Below are positions 54,157-64,000 of a stretch of 64,000 nt of DNA, piece by piece. The stretch's first letter is position 1. Each line of letters opens with the position of its first letter. A program made the translations under genes and the position numbers. The notes beneath the pieces were generated by a model, which did no database searches, was not told where the DNA came from, and worked only from the letters and a program-made list of their open reading frames with translations. The DNA comes from Leclercia adecarboxylata. GTDB lineage: Bacteria; Pseudomonadota; Gammaproteobacteria; Enterobacterales; Enterobacteriaceae. The DNA is taken from the NCBI RefSeq assembly GCF_006171285.1, contig NZ_CP040889.1:1426001-1490000 (forward strand). The letters run 5' to 3'.

Positions 54157-54646
54157 AGTGGTCGTGGTAATCCACCAGGCCGCTGACGCCGTTAAGCGCG
54201 TCGTCGGCAAGACGGTGGAGCTGGAACGCCGACTCGGTGCCCGGCCAGCGGCAGCGCAAATCGTAGTGCGCCGCTTTCTCGAAGCCCAGACGGCTGTAGA
54301 ATTCCGGATCGCCCAGCGTTACCACGGCGGCATAGCCGAACTCATTGAGTGAATCCAGTCCTTCGTAAACCAGCTGGCGCGCCAGACCTTGTCCACGATA
54401 GTTTTCATCCACCGCCAGCGGTGCCATGCCAACCCACTGCAGATCTTCACCCTGCACGATGACCGGGCTGAAGGCGACATAGCCGATAACCTGCCCTTCA
54501 TCATCGGTGGCGACCAGGCCGAGCGTAATCAGGCCGTCTTCACGAAGATCGCGAACCAGTTGCGCTTCAGCCTCACTTTCGAACGACCGGCGTAATAAGG
54601 CATCAATACCCGGGGCATCGATCCCAATTTCTACTCGAATCAACAT
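54143..54646 (-). CDS. yhbS: GNAT-family acetyltransferase YhbS
   Basis: A 167-aa N-acetyltransferase; acceptor unknown. The acetyl-CoA loop is [15 protein letters not shown] near 77-91, after the beta strand [20 protein letters not shown] follows near 118. Overlaps ubiT by seven bases on the same strand, so both are cotranscribed. Confidence 0.92.
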   Translation of the reverse strand: MLIRVEIGIDAPGIDALLRRSFESEAEAQLVRDLREDGLITLGLVATDDEGQVIGYVAFSPVIVQGEDLQWVGMAPLAVDENYRGQGLARQLVYEGLDSLNEFGYAAVVTLGDPEFYSRLGFEKAAHYDLRCRWPGTESAFQLHRLADDALNGVSGLVDYHDHFNRF

Positions 54647-55164
54647 GGCTCACCTACAGAAGTGTGTTTACTTTCCGGCGGCGTTTTCAGACCCGCCTCG
54701 ACAAAATCGGCCAGTTGCATCAGCGCTACACGCAGCGTCTTCGGCATCTGTTCCAGTTCAATCGCATCCATCAGGTTTTTGACATACAGACCTAACTCGG
54801 TATCGCCTTCAATCACCAGACGACGCTGGAAGAAGAGCGTGTCGGGATCCTGCTTGCGTGCCGCGATCATCAGCAGGTCGCTGGCGTCAGCGCTGAAGCT
54901 GACGTCCGCCTCAGCGGATTCGCGCACCACCAGCTGCTCATTTTCAACGGAGGTGTACCAGCGCAGACCAATGTCCCGCACCTCGATACTTAACCAGCGC
55001 CCTTCCAGAAATTCCAGCTCGCCATCCGCCAACGCCTGGCGGAACTGCCAGCTTAGCACCTGCTCCAGCACCTGGCGCTTCAGCGCAAAGGGGGCCAGCT
55101 TAACCGGCACGCTCAGCAGCGACGGGCCAAATTGTACGAGACGTGAACGCAGTTTATCCAGCAC
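54640..55164 (-). CDS. ubiT: Ubiquinone biosynthesis accessory factor UbiT (YhbT)
   Basis: SCP2-domain lipid-binding protein required, with UbiU and UbiV, for oxygen-independent ubiquinone synthesis. I start it at GTG 55164 (MLDKLRSRLVQFGP), eight bases after GGGAG; this gives 174 aa as in E. coli. The SCP2 part covers about 45-150 with DVSFSADASDLLMIAARKQD. Divergent from ubiUV across 221 bases. Confidence 0.93.
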   Translation of the reverse strand: MLDKLRSRLVQFGPSLLSVPVKLAPFALKRQVLEQVLSWQFRQALADGELEFLEGRWLSIEVRDIGLRWYTSVENEQLVVRESAEADVSFSADASDLLMIAARKQDPDTLFFQRRLVIEGDTELGLYVKNLMDAIELEQMPKTLRVALMQLADFVEAGLKTPPESKHTSVGEPC

Positions 55165-55385
55165 GAGCAATACTCCCTGATATCTATAGTCCTGATATTT
55201 TGCCATATCCAGTCGTCGGTATAGCGGTGTAAATCAACAAACCGACTTTCGATGTAACCCATTATTGGTGCCATCAATACGCCATTAGCTGCCTTAAATC
55301 AAAAATTGTCGCCGGATGGTTAACTAAAATCCCTGTTCGATAACAATTTTGCATCCCCGTGGGGCTGCGAACGTCAGGATAAATT

Positions 55386-56381
55386 ATGGAGCTGCTCTGC
55401 CCTGCCGGGAACTTACCGGCGCTTAAGGCGGCCATCGAAAACGGCGCCGATGCGGTCTATATCGGGCTGAAGGACGATACCAATGCCCGTCACTTCGCTG
55501 GTCTCAATTTTACCGAGAAAAAGCTGCAGGAAGCGGTGAGCTTCGTACACCAACACCGCCGTAAGCTGCATATCGCTATTAATACCTTTGCCCACCCCGA
55601 CTGCTATCAACGCTGGCAGCGCGCGGTGGATATGGCGGCCCAGCTGGGTGCCGACGCGCTGATTCTGGCGGATCTCGCCATGCTGGAGTACGCCGCGGAA
55701 CGCTATCCGCACATTGAGCGCCATGTCTCCGTGCAGGCCTCAGCCACCAACGAAGAGGCCATTCGTTTTTACCATCGCCATTTCGACGTGTCGCGCGTGG
55801 TGCTGCCGCGCGTGCTCTCTATTCATCAGGTTAAGCAACTCGCGCGGGTCACGCCAGTTCCGCTGGAGGTTTTTGCCTTTGGCAGCCTGTGCATTATGGC
55901 TGAAGGGCGCTGCTACCTCTCCTCTTATCTCACCGGCGAATCCCCCAATACGGTGGGTGCCTGCTCCCCTGCGCGCTACGTGCGCTGGCAGCAGACGCCG
56001 CAGGGGCTGGAATCGCGTCTGAACGAGGTGCTGATCGACCGCTATCAGGACGGTGAAAACGCCGGCTATCCAACCCTGTGCAAAGGCCGCTATCTGGTGG
56101 ATGGGGAGCGCTATCATGCCCTGGAAGAACCCACCAGCCTCAACACCCTCGAGCTGCTGCCGGAGCTGCTGGCCGCCAACATCGCATCGGTGAAAATCGA
56201 AGGCCGCCAGCGCAGCCCGGCGTACGTCAGCCAGGTGGCAAAAGTGTGGCGTCAGGCGATCGACCGCTGCATGGCAAACCCGCAGAACTATGCCCCGCAA
56301 ACGGCGTGGATGGAGACCCTCGGCGCGATGTCCGAAGGCACGCAAACCACGCTGGGTGCGTATCACCGTAAATGGCAGTGA
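55386..56381 (+). CDS. ubiU: O2-independent ubiquinone hydroxylase subunit UbiU (YhbU)
   Basis: U32-family [4Fe-4S] protein that with UbiV hydroxylates ubiquinone precursors anaerobically, using prephenate. 331 aa beginning MELLCPAGNLPALKAAIENG. The cluster cysteines are visible as FGSLCIMAEGRCYLSSY, then NTVGACSPARY, and a fourth in PTLCKGRYLVDG. Followed by ubiV after eight bases. E. coli ubiUVT is FNR-controlled; I saw no strong FNR palindrome upstream. Confidence 0.95.
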   Translation: MELLCPAGNLPALKAAIENGADAVYIGLKDDTNARHFAGLNFTEKKLQEAVSFVHQHRRKLHIAINTFAHPDCYQRWQRAVDMAAQLGADALILADLAMLEYAAERYPHIERHVSVQASATNEEAIRFYHRHFDVSRVVLPRVLSIHQVKQLARVTPVPLEVFAFGSLCIMAEGRCYLSSYLTGESPNTVGACSPARYVRWQQTPQGLESRLNEVLIDRYQDGENAGYPTLCKGRYLVDGERYHALEEPTSLNTLELLPELLAANIASVKIEGRQRSPAYVSQVAKVWRQAIDRCMANPQNYAPQTAWMETLGAMSEGTQTTLGAYHRKWQ

Positions 56382-56389
56382 GATAAAGC

Positions 56390-57268
56390 ATGAAATATTC
56401 ATTAGGACCGGTGCTCTACTACTGGTCAAAAGAGACGCTGGAAGACTTCTATCAGCAGGCGGCAACCAGCCAGGCCGATGTGATTTACCTCGGCGAGGCG
56501 GTGTGCAGTAAGCGTCGTGCCACCAAAGTGGGCGACTGGCTGGAGATGGCGAAAACCCTGGCCGACAGCGGCAAGCAGGTGGTGCTGTCAACGCTGGCGC
56601 TGGTGCAGGCCTCATCGGAACTGAACGAGCTGAAGCGCTACGTGGACAACGGCGAATTTCTGCTGGAAGCGAGCGATTTGGGCGTAGTGAACCTGTGCGC
56701 CGAGCGCAAGCTGCCATTTGTCGCCGGGCATGCGCTGAACTGCTACAACGCCGTGACCCTGCGCCTGCTGCTCAAACAGGGCATGACGCGCTGGTGCATG
56801 CCGGTGGAGCTTTCCCGCGACTGGCTGGTGAACATTCTGGCGCAGTGTGACGAACTGGGGATCCGCAATCAGTTCGAGGTGGAGGTGCTCAGCTACGGGC
56901 ATTTGCCGCTGGCCTACTCCGCCCGCTGCTTTACCGCGCGTTCAGAGGATCTGCCGAAAGACGAGTGCGAAACCTGCTGCATCAAATACCCGAACGGGCG
57001 CAGCATGCTGTCCCAGGAGAACCAGCAGGTGTTTGTCCTGAACGGCATTCAGACCATGAGCGGCTACGTTTATAACCTCGGCAACGAGCTGGCCTCAATG
57101 AAAGGGCTGGTGGATATGGTGCGTCTGTCGCCGCTCGGCACTGACACCTTTGCGATGATTGACGCCTTCCGCGCCAATGAAAATGGTACTGCCCCGCTGC
57201 CGCTGACTGCGAACAACGAATGTAACGGCTACTGGCGACGTCTGGCCGGGCTGGAGCTGCAGGACTAA
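56390..57268 (+). CDS. ubiV: O2-independent ubiquinone hydroxylase subunit UbiV (YhbV)
   Basis: Partner of UbiU, 292 aa, also U32 family. Four cluster cysteines can be placed: one in LGEAVCSKRRA near 40 and three in ARCFTARSEDLPKDECETCC near 180-197. AGATAAAGC precedes the ATG. Same length class as in E. coli. Confidence 0.95.
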   Translation: MKYSLGPVLYYWSKETLEDFYQQAATSQADVIYLGEAVCSKRRATKVGDWLEMAKTLADSGKQVVLSTLALVQASSELNELKRYVDNGEFLLEASDLGVVNLCAERKLPFVAGHALNCYNAVTLRLLLKQGMTRWCMPVELSRDWLVNILAQCDELGIRNQFEVEVLSYGHLPLAYSARCFTARSEDLPKDECETCCIKYPNGRSMLSQENQQVFVLNGIQTMSGYVYNLGNELASMKGLVDMVRLSPLGTDTFAMIDAFRANENGTAPLPLTANNECNGYWRRLAGLELQD

Positions 57269-57346
57269 AAAAAGCTCACTTTGTTAACAATGACTGTGAA
57301 ATTTTAATGCACTATTAAAGATTCACCGTCGACAAAGTGAGCTGTT

Positions 57347-58354
57347 ATGACTGATAAATCCATTCCGTTTTCGGTGCTGGACCTGGCGCCGATCCCTGAA
57401 GGCTCCTCGGCACGGGAAGCCTTTTCACACTCTCTGGATCTCGCCCGCCTGGCTGAACAGCGCGGCTACCATCGCTACTGGCTGGCGGAGCATCACAATA
57501 TGGTCGGTATCGCCAGTGCGGCTACCTCGGTGCTGCTCGGCTATCTGGCGGCAAATACCACCACGCTGCATTTAGGCTCTGGCGGCGTGATGCTGCCTAA
57601 CCACTCCCCGCTGGTGATTGCCGAACAGTTTGGCACCCTCAACACCCTTTACCCGGGCCGCATCGATTTGGGTCTGGGCCGTGCGCCGGGCAGCGATCAG
57701 CCGACCATGCGCGCGCTGCGTCGCCATATGAGCGGGGAAATCGATAACTTCCCGCGCGACGTGGCAGAGCTGGTGGACTGGTTTGACGCCCACGACCCGA
57801 ACCCGCAGGTGCGTCCGGTGCCGGGCTACGGCGAGCAGATCCCGGTCTGGCTTTTAGGCTCCAGCCTCTACAGCGCGCAACTGGCCGCACAGCTGGGCCT
57901 GCCGTTTGCTTTCGCCTCACACTTTGCGCCGGACATGCTGCATCAGGCGCTGCATCTTTATCGCACCAACTTTAAGCCCTCAGCGCGGCTGGAAAAACCG
58001 TACGCGATGGTGTGCATCAACATCATTGCGGCCGACAGCAATCGCGATGCGGAATTCCTGTTTACCTCCATGCAGCAGGCCTTTATGAAGCTGCGTCGCG
58101 GCGAGACGGGCCAGCTGCCACCACCGGTGGAGAATATCCATCAGCTGTGGTCGGCCTCAGAGCAGTATGGCGTCCAGCAGGCGTTAAGTATGTCGCTGGT
58201 AGGGGACAAAGCGAAGGTGCGTCACGGGCTTGAAGCGGTGCTGCGCGAGACGCAGGCCGATGAGATCATGGTGAACGGGCAGATTTTCGATCATCAGGCG
58301 CGCCTGCATTCGTTCGATCTGGCAATGCAGGTGAAAGAAGAGTTGGTGGGGTAG
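57347..58354 (+). CDS. yhbW: Luciferase-like monooxygenase YhbW
   Basis: Flavin-dependent, bacterial-luciferase-fold protein of 335 aa; substrate unknown. [20 protein letters not shown] start, [20 protein letters not shown] near 41-60 and [20 protein letters not shown] near 75 define the family. Own promoter region of 78 bases after ubiV; REP follows. Confidence 0.93.
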   Translation: MTDKSIPFSVLDLAPIPEGSSAREAFSHSLDLARLAEQRGYHRYWLAEHHNMVGIASAATSVLLGYLAANTTTLHLGSGGVMLPNHSPLVIAEQFGTLNTLYPGRIDLGLGRAPGSDQPTMRALRRHMSGEIDNFPRDVAELVDWFDAHDPNPQVRPVPGYGEQIPVWLLGSSLYSAQLAAQLGLPFAFASHFAPDMLHQALHLYRTNFKPSARLEKPYAMVCINIIAADSNRDAEFLFTSMQQAFMKLRRGETGQLPPPVENIHQLWSASEQYGVQQALSMSLVGDKAKVRHGLEAVLRETQADEIMVNGQIFDHQARLHSFDLAMQVKEELVG

Positions 58355-58360
58355 CCTTTT

Positions 58361-58433
58361 TGCCGGATGGCGGCTTCGCCTTATCCGGCCTACGCGCTCC
58401 ATGTAGGCCCGGTAAGCGAAGCGCCACCGGGCA
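58361..58433. repeat. REP pair between yhbW and mtr
   Basis: TGCCGGATGGCGGCTTCGCC and GCGAAGCGCCACCGGGCA around CCTACGCGCTCCATGTAGG, between the convergent genes. Confidence 0.85.
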
Positions 58434-58439
58434 ATGTGT

Positions 58440-59684
58440 TTACTGGTAAACAGGCAACAGATTAAAGCTCGACAGCACGTGGACCACTGCGTTGCCAATG
58501 CCGAACACCAGAATCAGCGCAATCATCGGCTTACCGCCCCAGACGCGGAATTTTGGGCTACCGAAGCGCTTACGTGATTTGCGTGCCAGCAGCGCCGGGA
58601 CAATCGCCGCCCAGACGGTCGCCGCCAGCCCGGCATAGCCAATGGCATACAGGAAACCGTTTGGCCACAGCAGGCCACCGATCACCGGCGGCAGGAAGGT
58701 CAGCAGCGCGGTTTTCAGACGCCCCAGGGCTGAATCATCAAAACCACACAGGTCGGCCAGATAGTCAAACAGGCCCAGGGTCACGCCGAGGAATGAGCTC
58801 GCCACGGCGAAGTTGGAGAAGATCACCAGCAGCAGATCCAGGCTACGGCTGTTCAGCACCCCGCTCAGCGCCTGCACCAGCACATCAATGTTACCGCCCT
58901 TCTGCGCGATGCCGATGAATTCCGGACGTGGGATGTTGCCCATTGTCCCCAGCAGCCAAATCACATACAGCCCCAGCGCCAGCAGCGTGCCATAGACCAG
59001 GCAGCGGGTGATGGTGCGCGGATCTTTGCCGTAATACTTCATCAGGCTTGGGACGTTTCCGTGGTAGCCAAACGAGGCCAGACAGAACGGCAGGGTCATC
59101 AGCAGATACGGGGAGTATGAGGAGTTGCTCTGTGCCACGTTAAACAGGGTCGCTGGCGTAACGTGTCCCAGCAGGCTGCCAAAGGTCAGGAAAAAGGTGA
59201 TGACCTTCGCGCCCAGCACAATGGCCGTCATCCGGCTCACCGCTTTGGTGCTCATCCAGACGATAAACGCCACGCCAAGGGCAAAGCATAACCCCGCCAC
59301 GCGCGCCGGCACATCCAGCGACATCTCTGAGAAGGTGTGATGCAGAATCGAACCGCTCGCCGAGATATAGGCGTAGGTCAGGATATAAAGCACGAAGGCA
59401 ATGGAGATGCCGTTGACTACATTCCAGCGTTTGCCCAGCAGGTCGCGGGTGATGGTGTCGAAGCTCGAACCAATGCGGTAGTTGAGGTTAGCCTCAAGGA
59501 TCATCAGGCCGGAGTGCAGCATGCAGAACCAGGTGAAGACCAGCGCTGCCAGCGACCAGAAGAACCACGCCCCGGACATGACCACCGGCAGGGAGAACAT
59601 CCCCGCGCCTATGATGGTGCCGCCGATAATCACCACACCGCCGAGCAGTGAGGGTGACGTTTGGGTGGTGGTTAGTGTCGCCAT
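58440..59684 (-). CDS. mtr: Tryptophan permease Mtr
   Basis: High-affinity proton-coupled importer of tryptophan (aromatic amino acid permease family), 414 aa as in E. coli and nearly identical. Eleven hydrophobic segments; [15 protein letters not shown] at about 21-35 is the substrate-site unwound helix, [22 protein letters not shown] lies near 205. Its promoter carries a TrpR operator. Confidence 0.97.
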   Translation of the reverse strand: MATLTTTQTSPSLLGGVVIIGGTIIGAGMFSLPVVMSGAWFFWSLAALVFTWFCMLHSGLMILEANLNYRIGSSFDTITRDLLGKRWNVVNGISIAFVLYILTYAYISASGSILHHTFSEMSLDVPARVAGLCFALGVAFIVWMSTKAVSRMTAIVLGAKVITFFLTFGSLLGHVTPATLFNVAQSNSSYSPYLLMTLPFCLASFGYHGNVPSLMKYYGKDPRTITRCLVYGTLLALGLYVIWLLGTMGNIPRPEFIGIAQKGGNIDVLVQALSGVLNSRSLDLLLVIFSNFAVASSFLGVTLGLFDYLADLCGFDDSALGRLKTALLTFLPPVIGGLLWPNGFLYAIGYAGLAATVWAAIVPALLARKSRKRFGSPKFRVWGGKPMIALILVFGIGNAVVHVLSSFNLLPVYQ

Positions 59685-59720
59685 ACAGCCTTTTCTCCAG
59701 TCAATAATTTGGGACCTGCA

Positions 59721-59755
59721 TTTTAATGTGCTGCACTGTACCAGTACAATAGTAC
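59721..59755 (-). promoter_or_regulatory. mtr promoter overlapped by a TrpR operator
   Basis: Reading leftwards, TTGTAC (59744-59749), a 17-base spacer and TTAAAA (59721-59726) form the promoter. The 18-mer GTACTATTGTACTGGTAC at 59738-59755 agrees with the TrpR operator GTACTAGTTAACTAGTAC at 14 of 18 positions and covers the -35, which explains repression by tryptophan. Confidence 0.75.
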
Positions 59756-59767
59756 AAAGGGAATAAA

Positions 59768-59795
59768 AAAAGCCCCGATAAGAATATCGGGGCTG
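59768..59795 (-). terminator. deaD terminator
   Basis: AGCCCCGATA-TTCT-TATCGGGGCT followed by seven T on the reverse strand, about 35 bases past the deaD stop. Confidence 0.92.
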
Positions 59796-59811
59796 TATAT
59801 TTTACTTTACG
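59794..59811. promoter_or_regulatory. Candidate TyrR box upstream of mtr
   Basis: TGTATA-TTTTAC-TTTACG resembles TGTAAA-N6-TTTACA with two mismatches. E. coli mtr is activated by TyrR. The site lies about 45 bases upstream of the -35, on the far side of the deaD terminator. Confidence 0.4.
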
Positions 59812-59826
59812 ACTGAAGCGTAAGGC

Positions 59827-61734
59827 TTACGCGTCACGGCGACGGCTTGGGCCATCTTCGCGACGTGGGCCACGGCTTTCGCGACGCTCACCGCTGAAAC
59901 GACCTGCACCCGGTGCAGCGCCTTCACGACGAGGACCACGACCGCCTTCACGACGCTCACCGCCGAAACCACGGCCAGCAGGACGATCGCCATCACGACG
60001 CGGACCACGGTCCGGACGCGGCTGAGCATCACCCAGCAGCTGCATGTTCATCGGCTTGTTCAGGATGCGGGTACGGGTAAAGTGCTGCAGAACCTCGCCC
60101 GGCATGCCTTTTGGCAGCTCGATGGTAGAGTGAGTACCGAACAGCTTGATGTTACCGATGTAACGGCTGCTGATGTCGCCTTCGTTAGCGATAGCGCCAA
60201 CGATATGACGAACTTCAACACCATCATCACGGCCCACTTCAATGCGGTACAGTTCCATTTCGCCAGCATCACGACGTTCGCGACGTGGACGGTCTTCACC
60301 ACCACGCTCTGGACGGTCGCCACGTGGGCCACGATCGTTACGGTCGCCACGACGTTCGAAACGATCGTCACGGTCACGGAATTCACGCTTAGGACGCATC
60401 GGTGCATCTGGCGGTACGATCAGAGAACGTTCGCCCTGCGCCATCTTCAGCAGTGCAGCGGCCAGCGTTTCGACATCCAGCTCTTCGCCTTCGGCGGTCG
60501 GCTGAATCTGCGCCAGCAGCGCACGGTACTGATCCAGATCGCTGCTTTCCAGCTGCTGCTGTACTTTAGCGGCGAATTTTTCCAGACGGCGTTTGCCCAG
60601 CAGATCTGCGTTTGGCAGGTCAGCTTCTGGAATGGTCAGCTTCATGGTGCGTTCAATGTTACGCAGCAGACGACGCTCGCGGTTCTCAACGAACAGCAGC
60701 GCACGGCCCGCACGACCTGCACGACCGGTACGGCCGATACGGTGAACGTAAGACTCGGAGTCCATTGGGATGTCGTAGTTAACAACCAGGCTGATACGTT
60801 CTACGTCCAGACCACGTGCTGCCACGTCGGTTGCAATCAGGATATCCAGACGACCGTCTTTCAGACGCTCCAGAGTCTGCTCACGCAGGGCCTGATTCAT
60901 GTCGCCGTTCAGCGCGGCGCTGTTGTAGCCACTACGTTCCAGGGCTTCAGCCACTTCCAGGGTCGCATTTTTGGTACGAACGAAGATAATCGCCGCATCA
61001 AAATCTTCTGCTTCCAGGAAACGCACCAGCGCTTCGTTTTTACGCATACCGTATACAGACCAGTAGCTCTGGCTGATGTCCGGGCGAGTAGTTACGCTGG
61101 ACTGGATGCGCACTTCCTGCGGCTCTTTCATGAAGCGGCGGGTAATGCGACGGATCGCTTCCGGCATGGTTGCAGAGAACAGAGCGGTCTGATGACCTTC
61201 CGGGATCTGCGCCATAATCGTTTCTACGTCTTCGATGAAGCCCATGCGGAGCATTTCGTCAGCTTCATCCAGAACCAGACCGCTCAGTTTAGAGAGATCC
61301 AGCGTACCGCGCTTCAGGTGATCCAGCAGACGACCCGGCGTACCGACGACGATCTGTGGGCCCTGACGCAGGGCGCGTAACTGCACGTCGTAACGCTGGC
61401 CGCCGTACAGGGCAACCACGTTTACGCCACGCATATGTTTAGAGAATTCAGTCATAGCTTCCGCAACCTGAACAGCCAGTTCACGGGTCGGAGCCAGTAC
61501 AAGGATCTGCGGTGCGCGCAGGTCCGGATCGATGTTGTTAAGCAGCGGCAGCGAGAATGCTGCAGTTTTACCGCTACCAGTCTGGGCCATGCCCAGCACG
61601 TCACGACCAGAGAGCAGATGTGGGATACATTCTGCCTGGATCGGAGATGGTTTTTCGTAACCCAGATCGTTAAGGGCTTCAAGGATAGGAGCCTTCAGGC
61701 CCAGATCTGCAAAAGTGGTTTCGAATTCAGCCAT
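59827..61734 (-). CDS. deaD: Cold-shock DEAD-box RNA helicase DeaD (CsdA)
   Basis: ATP-dependent RNA helicase for 50S assembly and mRNA decay at low temperature. From the ATG at 61734 it has 635 aa (E. coli 629). Walker A AQTGSGKT at 50-57, LDEADEML near 155, FSATMP near 187 and [10 protein letters not shown] near 330 are plain; the RNA-binding DbpA-like domain is near 485-555 and the tail is an Arg/Gly/Asp-rich low-complexity region (about 430-480 and 560-635). Translation probably is coupled to yrbN, whose stop overlaps its start. Confidence 0.96.
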   Translation of the reverse strand: MAEFETTFADLGLKAPILEALNDLGYEKPSPIQAECIPHLLSGRDVLGMAQTGSGKTAAFSLPLLNNIDPDLRAPQILVLAPTRELAVQVAEAMTEFSKHMRGVNVVALYGGQRYDVQLRALRQGPQIVVGTPGRLLDHLKRGTLDLSKLSGLVLDEADEMLRMGFIEDVETIMAQIPEGHQTALFSATMPEAIRRITRRFMKEPQEVRIQSSVTTRPDISQSYWSVYGMRKNEALVRFLEAEDFDAAIIFVRTKNATLEVAEALERSGYNSAALNGDMNQALREQTLERLKDGRLDILIATDVAARGLDVERISLVVNYDIPMDSESYVHRIGRTGRAGRAGRALLFVENRERRLLRNIERTMKLTIPEADLPNADLLGKRRLEKFAAKVQQQLESSDLDQYRALLAQIQPTAEGEELDVETLAAALLKMAQGERSLIVPPDAPMRPKREFRDRDDRFERRGDRNDRGPRGDRPERGGEDRPRRERRDAGEMELYRIEVGRDDGVEVRHIVGAIANEGDISSRYIGNIKLFGTHSTIELPKGMPGEVLQHFTRTRILNKPMNMQLLGDAQPRPDRGPRRDGDRPAGRGFGGERREGGRGPRREGAAPGAGRFSGERRESRGPRREDGPSRRRDA

Positions 61735-61807
61735 GTAGTACGAGTGCCTCAATGTCAATGGCGGCCAGTCTACATAACTCGTCGTGAAAATTTTCGGTAA
61801 TTTTCAT
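61727..61807 (-). CDS. yrbN: Leader peptide YrbN upstream of deaD
   Basis: A 26-codon reading frame, start ATG 61807, peptide [12 protein letters not shown]...IEALVLHG, stop TGA at 61727-61729. It matches the E. coli small protein YrbN apart from about one residue. Its end overlaps the deaD start by eight bases, in another frame. Because deaD has no good ribosome site at its own start, yrbN translation may open it. Role otherwise unknown. Confidence 0.88.
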   Translation of the reverse strand: MKITENFHDELCRLAAIDIEALVLHG

Positions 61808-61917
61808 TAAAAGTGTGAACCGGCTCAAAGTAGGTGTATTGACGAACAACAACGCCCTCACCCGTTAAGATGATGGCAATCAAAAAAATGATTACGGGCT
61901 GATGTTTATGTCGTCAG

Positions 61918-62802
61918 CTATTGCTGGTCCGATTCTGCCAGGTCGTCATGCTCCTGGCCCAAGAGCGATAATTCCAACAATGCATAACGGTGCTCAACGT
62001 AGTTGTGTACGTTATTAGCGACCGCTAATTTGAACAGTGCCGTGGCGCTGTCCATATCCCCCAGACTTAGGTAGTACTTACCTAAATAGAAGTTGGTTTC
62101 ACTGAGATGCTCAGCGAGCGAGGTGTTATCCGTTGCGTCTGCCTTGAGCCTTTCCATCAGCGTTGCTTCGCTGATGTTGCCCAGGTAGAACTCGACAATA
62201 TTCCATCCCCACTGTTCCTTGTCCGATTTTTCGAAGCGTTGCTTTAACGCGTCTTTAGCCTGCTTTTCGTCGAGCTTCTGCTCAACAATGAAAAGCCACA
62301 GGCTACGGAAAGGATCGTTAGGATCGTCTTGATAAAACGCCAGCAGATCATCTTGCGCTAACTTGTCACGACCGCCGTAATACAGGGCGATCCCGCGATT
62401 CAAGTGCGCGTAGTTGTAAGTTGGATCAAGCTCAAGTACAGAATCAAACGCTTCATAGGCAGCATCAAAATTGCCTGCCTGCGTTAAATAAATGCCTAAG
62501 TAATTGAATACTTCAGGCATATCCGGTCGGATCGCCAACGCTTGTGAAAAATCATTTCGCGCCAGTGCCCTCAGACCGAGACTATCATACAACACTCCGC
62601 GCTCATATAAAAGCTGTGCGCGTTCGTCATCGGTTAAAGCCCGACTGGCAAGAATTTGTTCCATGCGTGCCAGAATCACTTCCTGCTGCAAAGTCGGTTG
62701 CAGTGGCACTGCGAGGACTTCACTTTTACGCCAGGCAGAGTTGCTGCATCCTGCCAGCGTCAAAGCTGTCGCAACGAAACACCAGCGCAGAAAAGGCTTC
62801 AT
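61918..62802 (-). CDS. nlpI: Lipoprotein NlpI
   Basis: Outer-membrane TPR lipoprotein that presents MepS to the protease Prc and scaffolds peptidoglycan hydrolases. The ATG at 62802 gives 294 aa, the E. coli length. Lipobox LTLAGC with lipidated Cys19; TPR units start near 62 ([20 protein letters not shown]), 96 ([20 protein letters not shown]) and 130. It follows pnp and its hairpin; no gene lies in the 110-base gap. Confidence 0.96.
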   Translation of the reverse strand: MKPFLRWCFVATALTLAGCSNSAWRKSEVLAVPLQPTLQQEVILARMEQILASRALTDDERAQLLYERGVLYDSLGLRALARNDFSQALAIRPDMPEVFNYLGIYLTQAGNFDAAYEAFDSVLELDPTYNYAHLNRGIALYYGGRDKLAQDDLLAFYQDDPNDPFRSLWLFIVEQKLDEKQAKDALKQRFEKSDKEQWGWNIVEFYLGNISEATLMERLKADATDNTSLAEHLSETNFYLGKYYLSLGDMDSATALFKLAVANNVHNYVEHRYALLELSLLGQEHDDLAESDQQ

Positions 62803-62878
62803 TTCCCACTCCCGAAGACAACTATTGGATGAACGTCCTGTCCCCCGGCGGCTCAACAAGGCGTCCTGCCTGATAACA

Positions 62879-62902
62879 AGCCCCCCGCTTGCGCGGAGGG
62901 CA
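62879..62902 (-). terminator. Hairpin between pnp and nlpI
   Basis: Reverse strand GCCCTCCGC-GCAA-GCGGGGGGC then TTGTT. The weak T run is in keeping with some readthrough into nlpI. Confidence 0.7.
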
Positions 62903-62912
62903 AAAGGCAACC

Positions 62913-64000
62913 TTACTCGCCCTGTTCTGCTGCCGGAGCTTCCGGCGCAGCGGCAGAGGATTGCTCGGTCGCTTCTTTAATGCTCAGACGGATACGGCCC
63001 TGGCGGTCAACTTCCAGAACTTTAACCGGAACTTCCTGACCCATCTGCAGGTAATCGGTCACTTTCTCAACGCGCTTGTCAGCGATCTGAGAGATGTGAA
63101 CCAGACCTTCTTTACCGCCACCGATGGCAACGAATGCGCCAAAGTCAACGATACGGGTCACTTTACCGCTGTAGATACGGCCCACTTCGATCTCTGCAGT
63201 GATCTCTTCGATACGACGAATAGCGAATTTCGCTTTCTCGCCGTCGGTCGCTGCGATCTTCACAGTACCGTCATCTTCGATTTCGATGGTGGTGCCGGTC
63301 TCTTCGGTCAGAGCACGGATAACAGAACCGCCTTTACCGATAACGTCTTTGATCTTGTCCGGGCTGATCTTGATGGTGTGGATACGTGGTGCGAACTGAG
63401 AAATGTCGCCACGCGGCGCATTAATCGCCTGTTCCATTACGCTCAGGATGTGCAGACGTGCACCTTTCGCCTGGTTCAGCGCAGCATGCATGATCTCTTT
63501 GGTGATGCCTTCAATTTTGATATCCATCTGCAGGGCAGAGATACCTTCGCGGGAACCCGCAACTTTGAAGTCCATATCACCCAGGTGATCTTCGTCGCCC
63601 AGGATGTCAGACAGAACAACGTAGTTGTCGCCTTCTTTCACCAGACCCATCGCGATACCCGCAACGGCTGCTTTCACAGGAACACCCGCGTCCATCAGTG
63701 CCAGAGAAGCACCACACACGGAAGCCATGGAAGAAGAACCGTTAGATTCGGTGATTTCAGAAACCACGCGAACGGTGTACGGGAATTTATCAGCATCTGG
63801 CATTACAGCCAGTACGCCGCGCTTCGCCAGACGACCGTGACCAATTTCACGACGCTTCGGCGAGCCAACCATACCGGTTTCACCTACGGAGTACGGAGGG
63901 AAGTTGTAGTGGAACAGGAAGCTGTCAGTGCGCTCGCCCATCAGTTCATCGATGTTCTGTGCGTCACGGGCAGTACCCAGGGTCGCGGTAACCAGCGCCT
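62913..64000 (-). CDS. pnp: Polynucleotide phosphorylase Pnp (5' part outside window)
   Basis: 3'-5' phosphorolytic exoribonuclease and degradosome subunit. The open frame crosses the right window edge; about 361 C-terminal residues are present. They cover the second RNase PH core ([39 protein letters not shown]), the KH domain with [16 protein letters not shown] and the S1 domain [20 protein letters not shown], ending in the Ala/Glu-rich tail. The N-terminal half lies to the right. Confidence 0.97.
   Translation of the reverse strand, partial: ALVTATLGTARDAQNIDELMGERTDSFLFHYNFPPYSVGETGMVGSPKRREIGHGRLAKRGVLAVMPDADKFPYTVRVVSEITESNGSSSMASVCGASLALMDAGVPVKAAVAGIAMGLVKEGDNYVVLSDILGDEDHLGDMDFKVAGSREGISALQMDIKIEGITKEIMHAALNQAKGARLHILSVMEQAINAPRGDISQFAPRIHTIKISPDKIKDVIGKGGSVIRALTEETGTTIEIEDDGTVKIAATDGEKAKFAIRRIEEITAEIEVGRIYSGKVTRIVDFGAFVAIGGGKEGLVHISQIADKRVEKVTDYLQMGQEVPVKVLEVDRQGRIRLSIKEATEQSSAAAPEAPAAEQGE

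Noticed and set aside
55207..55385. Possible FNR box before ubiU
   Set aside because: ATCAA half-sites exist, but no partner TTGAT at four-base spacing was found.

Overview
The window is a chromosomal segment of a GC-rich member of the Enterobacteriaceae. Most of it follows E. coli gene order from fadH to pnp with proteins very close to the E. coli ones. The lsr cluster beside fadH, gat genes between garD and rsmI, and the absence of ygjV, yraQ, higBA and the tdc block point to the Enterobacter / Lelliottia / Leclercia group. That is a recognition-level guess, not a phylogeny.

Layout. 1-6330: the AI-2 quorum-signal uptake system, with lsrA-C-D (lsrD cut by the window edge) divergent from lsrR-lsrK. 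6396-14240: fadH, rlmG, ygjP, ygjR, the riboswitch-controlled alx, and sstT. 14254-19836: hexuronate catabolism (uxaCA, exuT, exuR). 20188-26688: yqjA-mzrA, yqjCDEK, yqjF, yqjG, yhaH, yhaJ, yhaK. 26737-29708: a Spy/CpxP-like periplasmic protein and an AT-richer pair, a CRP-fold regulator divergent from an exported DUF1254/DUF1214 protein.

29723-34300 is the accessory centrepiece. A 4.5-kb island is bounded by two perfect 56-bp copies of the 3' end of rnpB plus its terminator. It encodes an unrecognised 164-aa protein coupled to a PAAR / S-type-pyocin / colicin E3-type RNase effector with a putative immunity protein. Behind these lie a frameshifted Im9-like immunity remnant, a 5'-truncated and frameshifted second copy of the effector ending in a colicin E9-type HNH DNase, and an intact Im9-like immunity gene. 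No integrase is present. The architecture looks like a polymorphic-toxin locus that has exchanged its warhead and kept old cassettes downstream.

34281-40974: rnpB itself and the galactarate/glucarate genes (garK-R-L-P and divergent garD). 40977-47391: a complete galactitol PTS operon gatYZABCD with its repressor gatR, flanked by repeated CTTTCG boxes that probably are GatR operators. 47486-64000: conserved housekeeping block: rsmI, lpoA, yraN, diaA, dolP, yraR, yhbO, yhbP, yhbQ, yhbS, the oxygen-independent ubiquinone genes ubiT and ubiUV, yhbW, mtr, deaD with the 26-codon yrbN upstream, nlpI, and the 3' part of pnp.

REP-type palindromes and a second CCCTCTCC-type palindromic repeat occupy many gene ends; one of the latter has become the C-terminal coding sequence of lsrK. 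No tRNA, CRISPR array or insertion sequence was seen.
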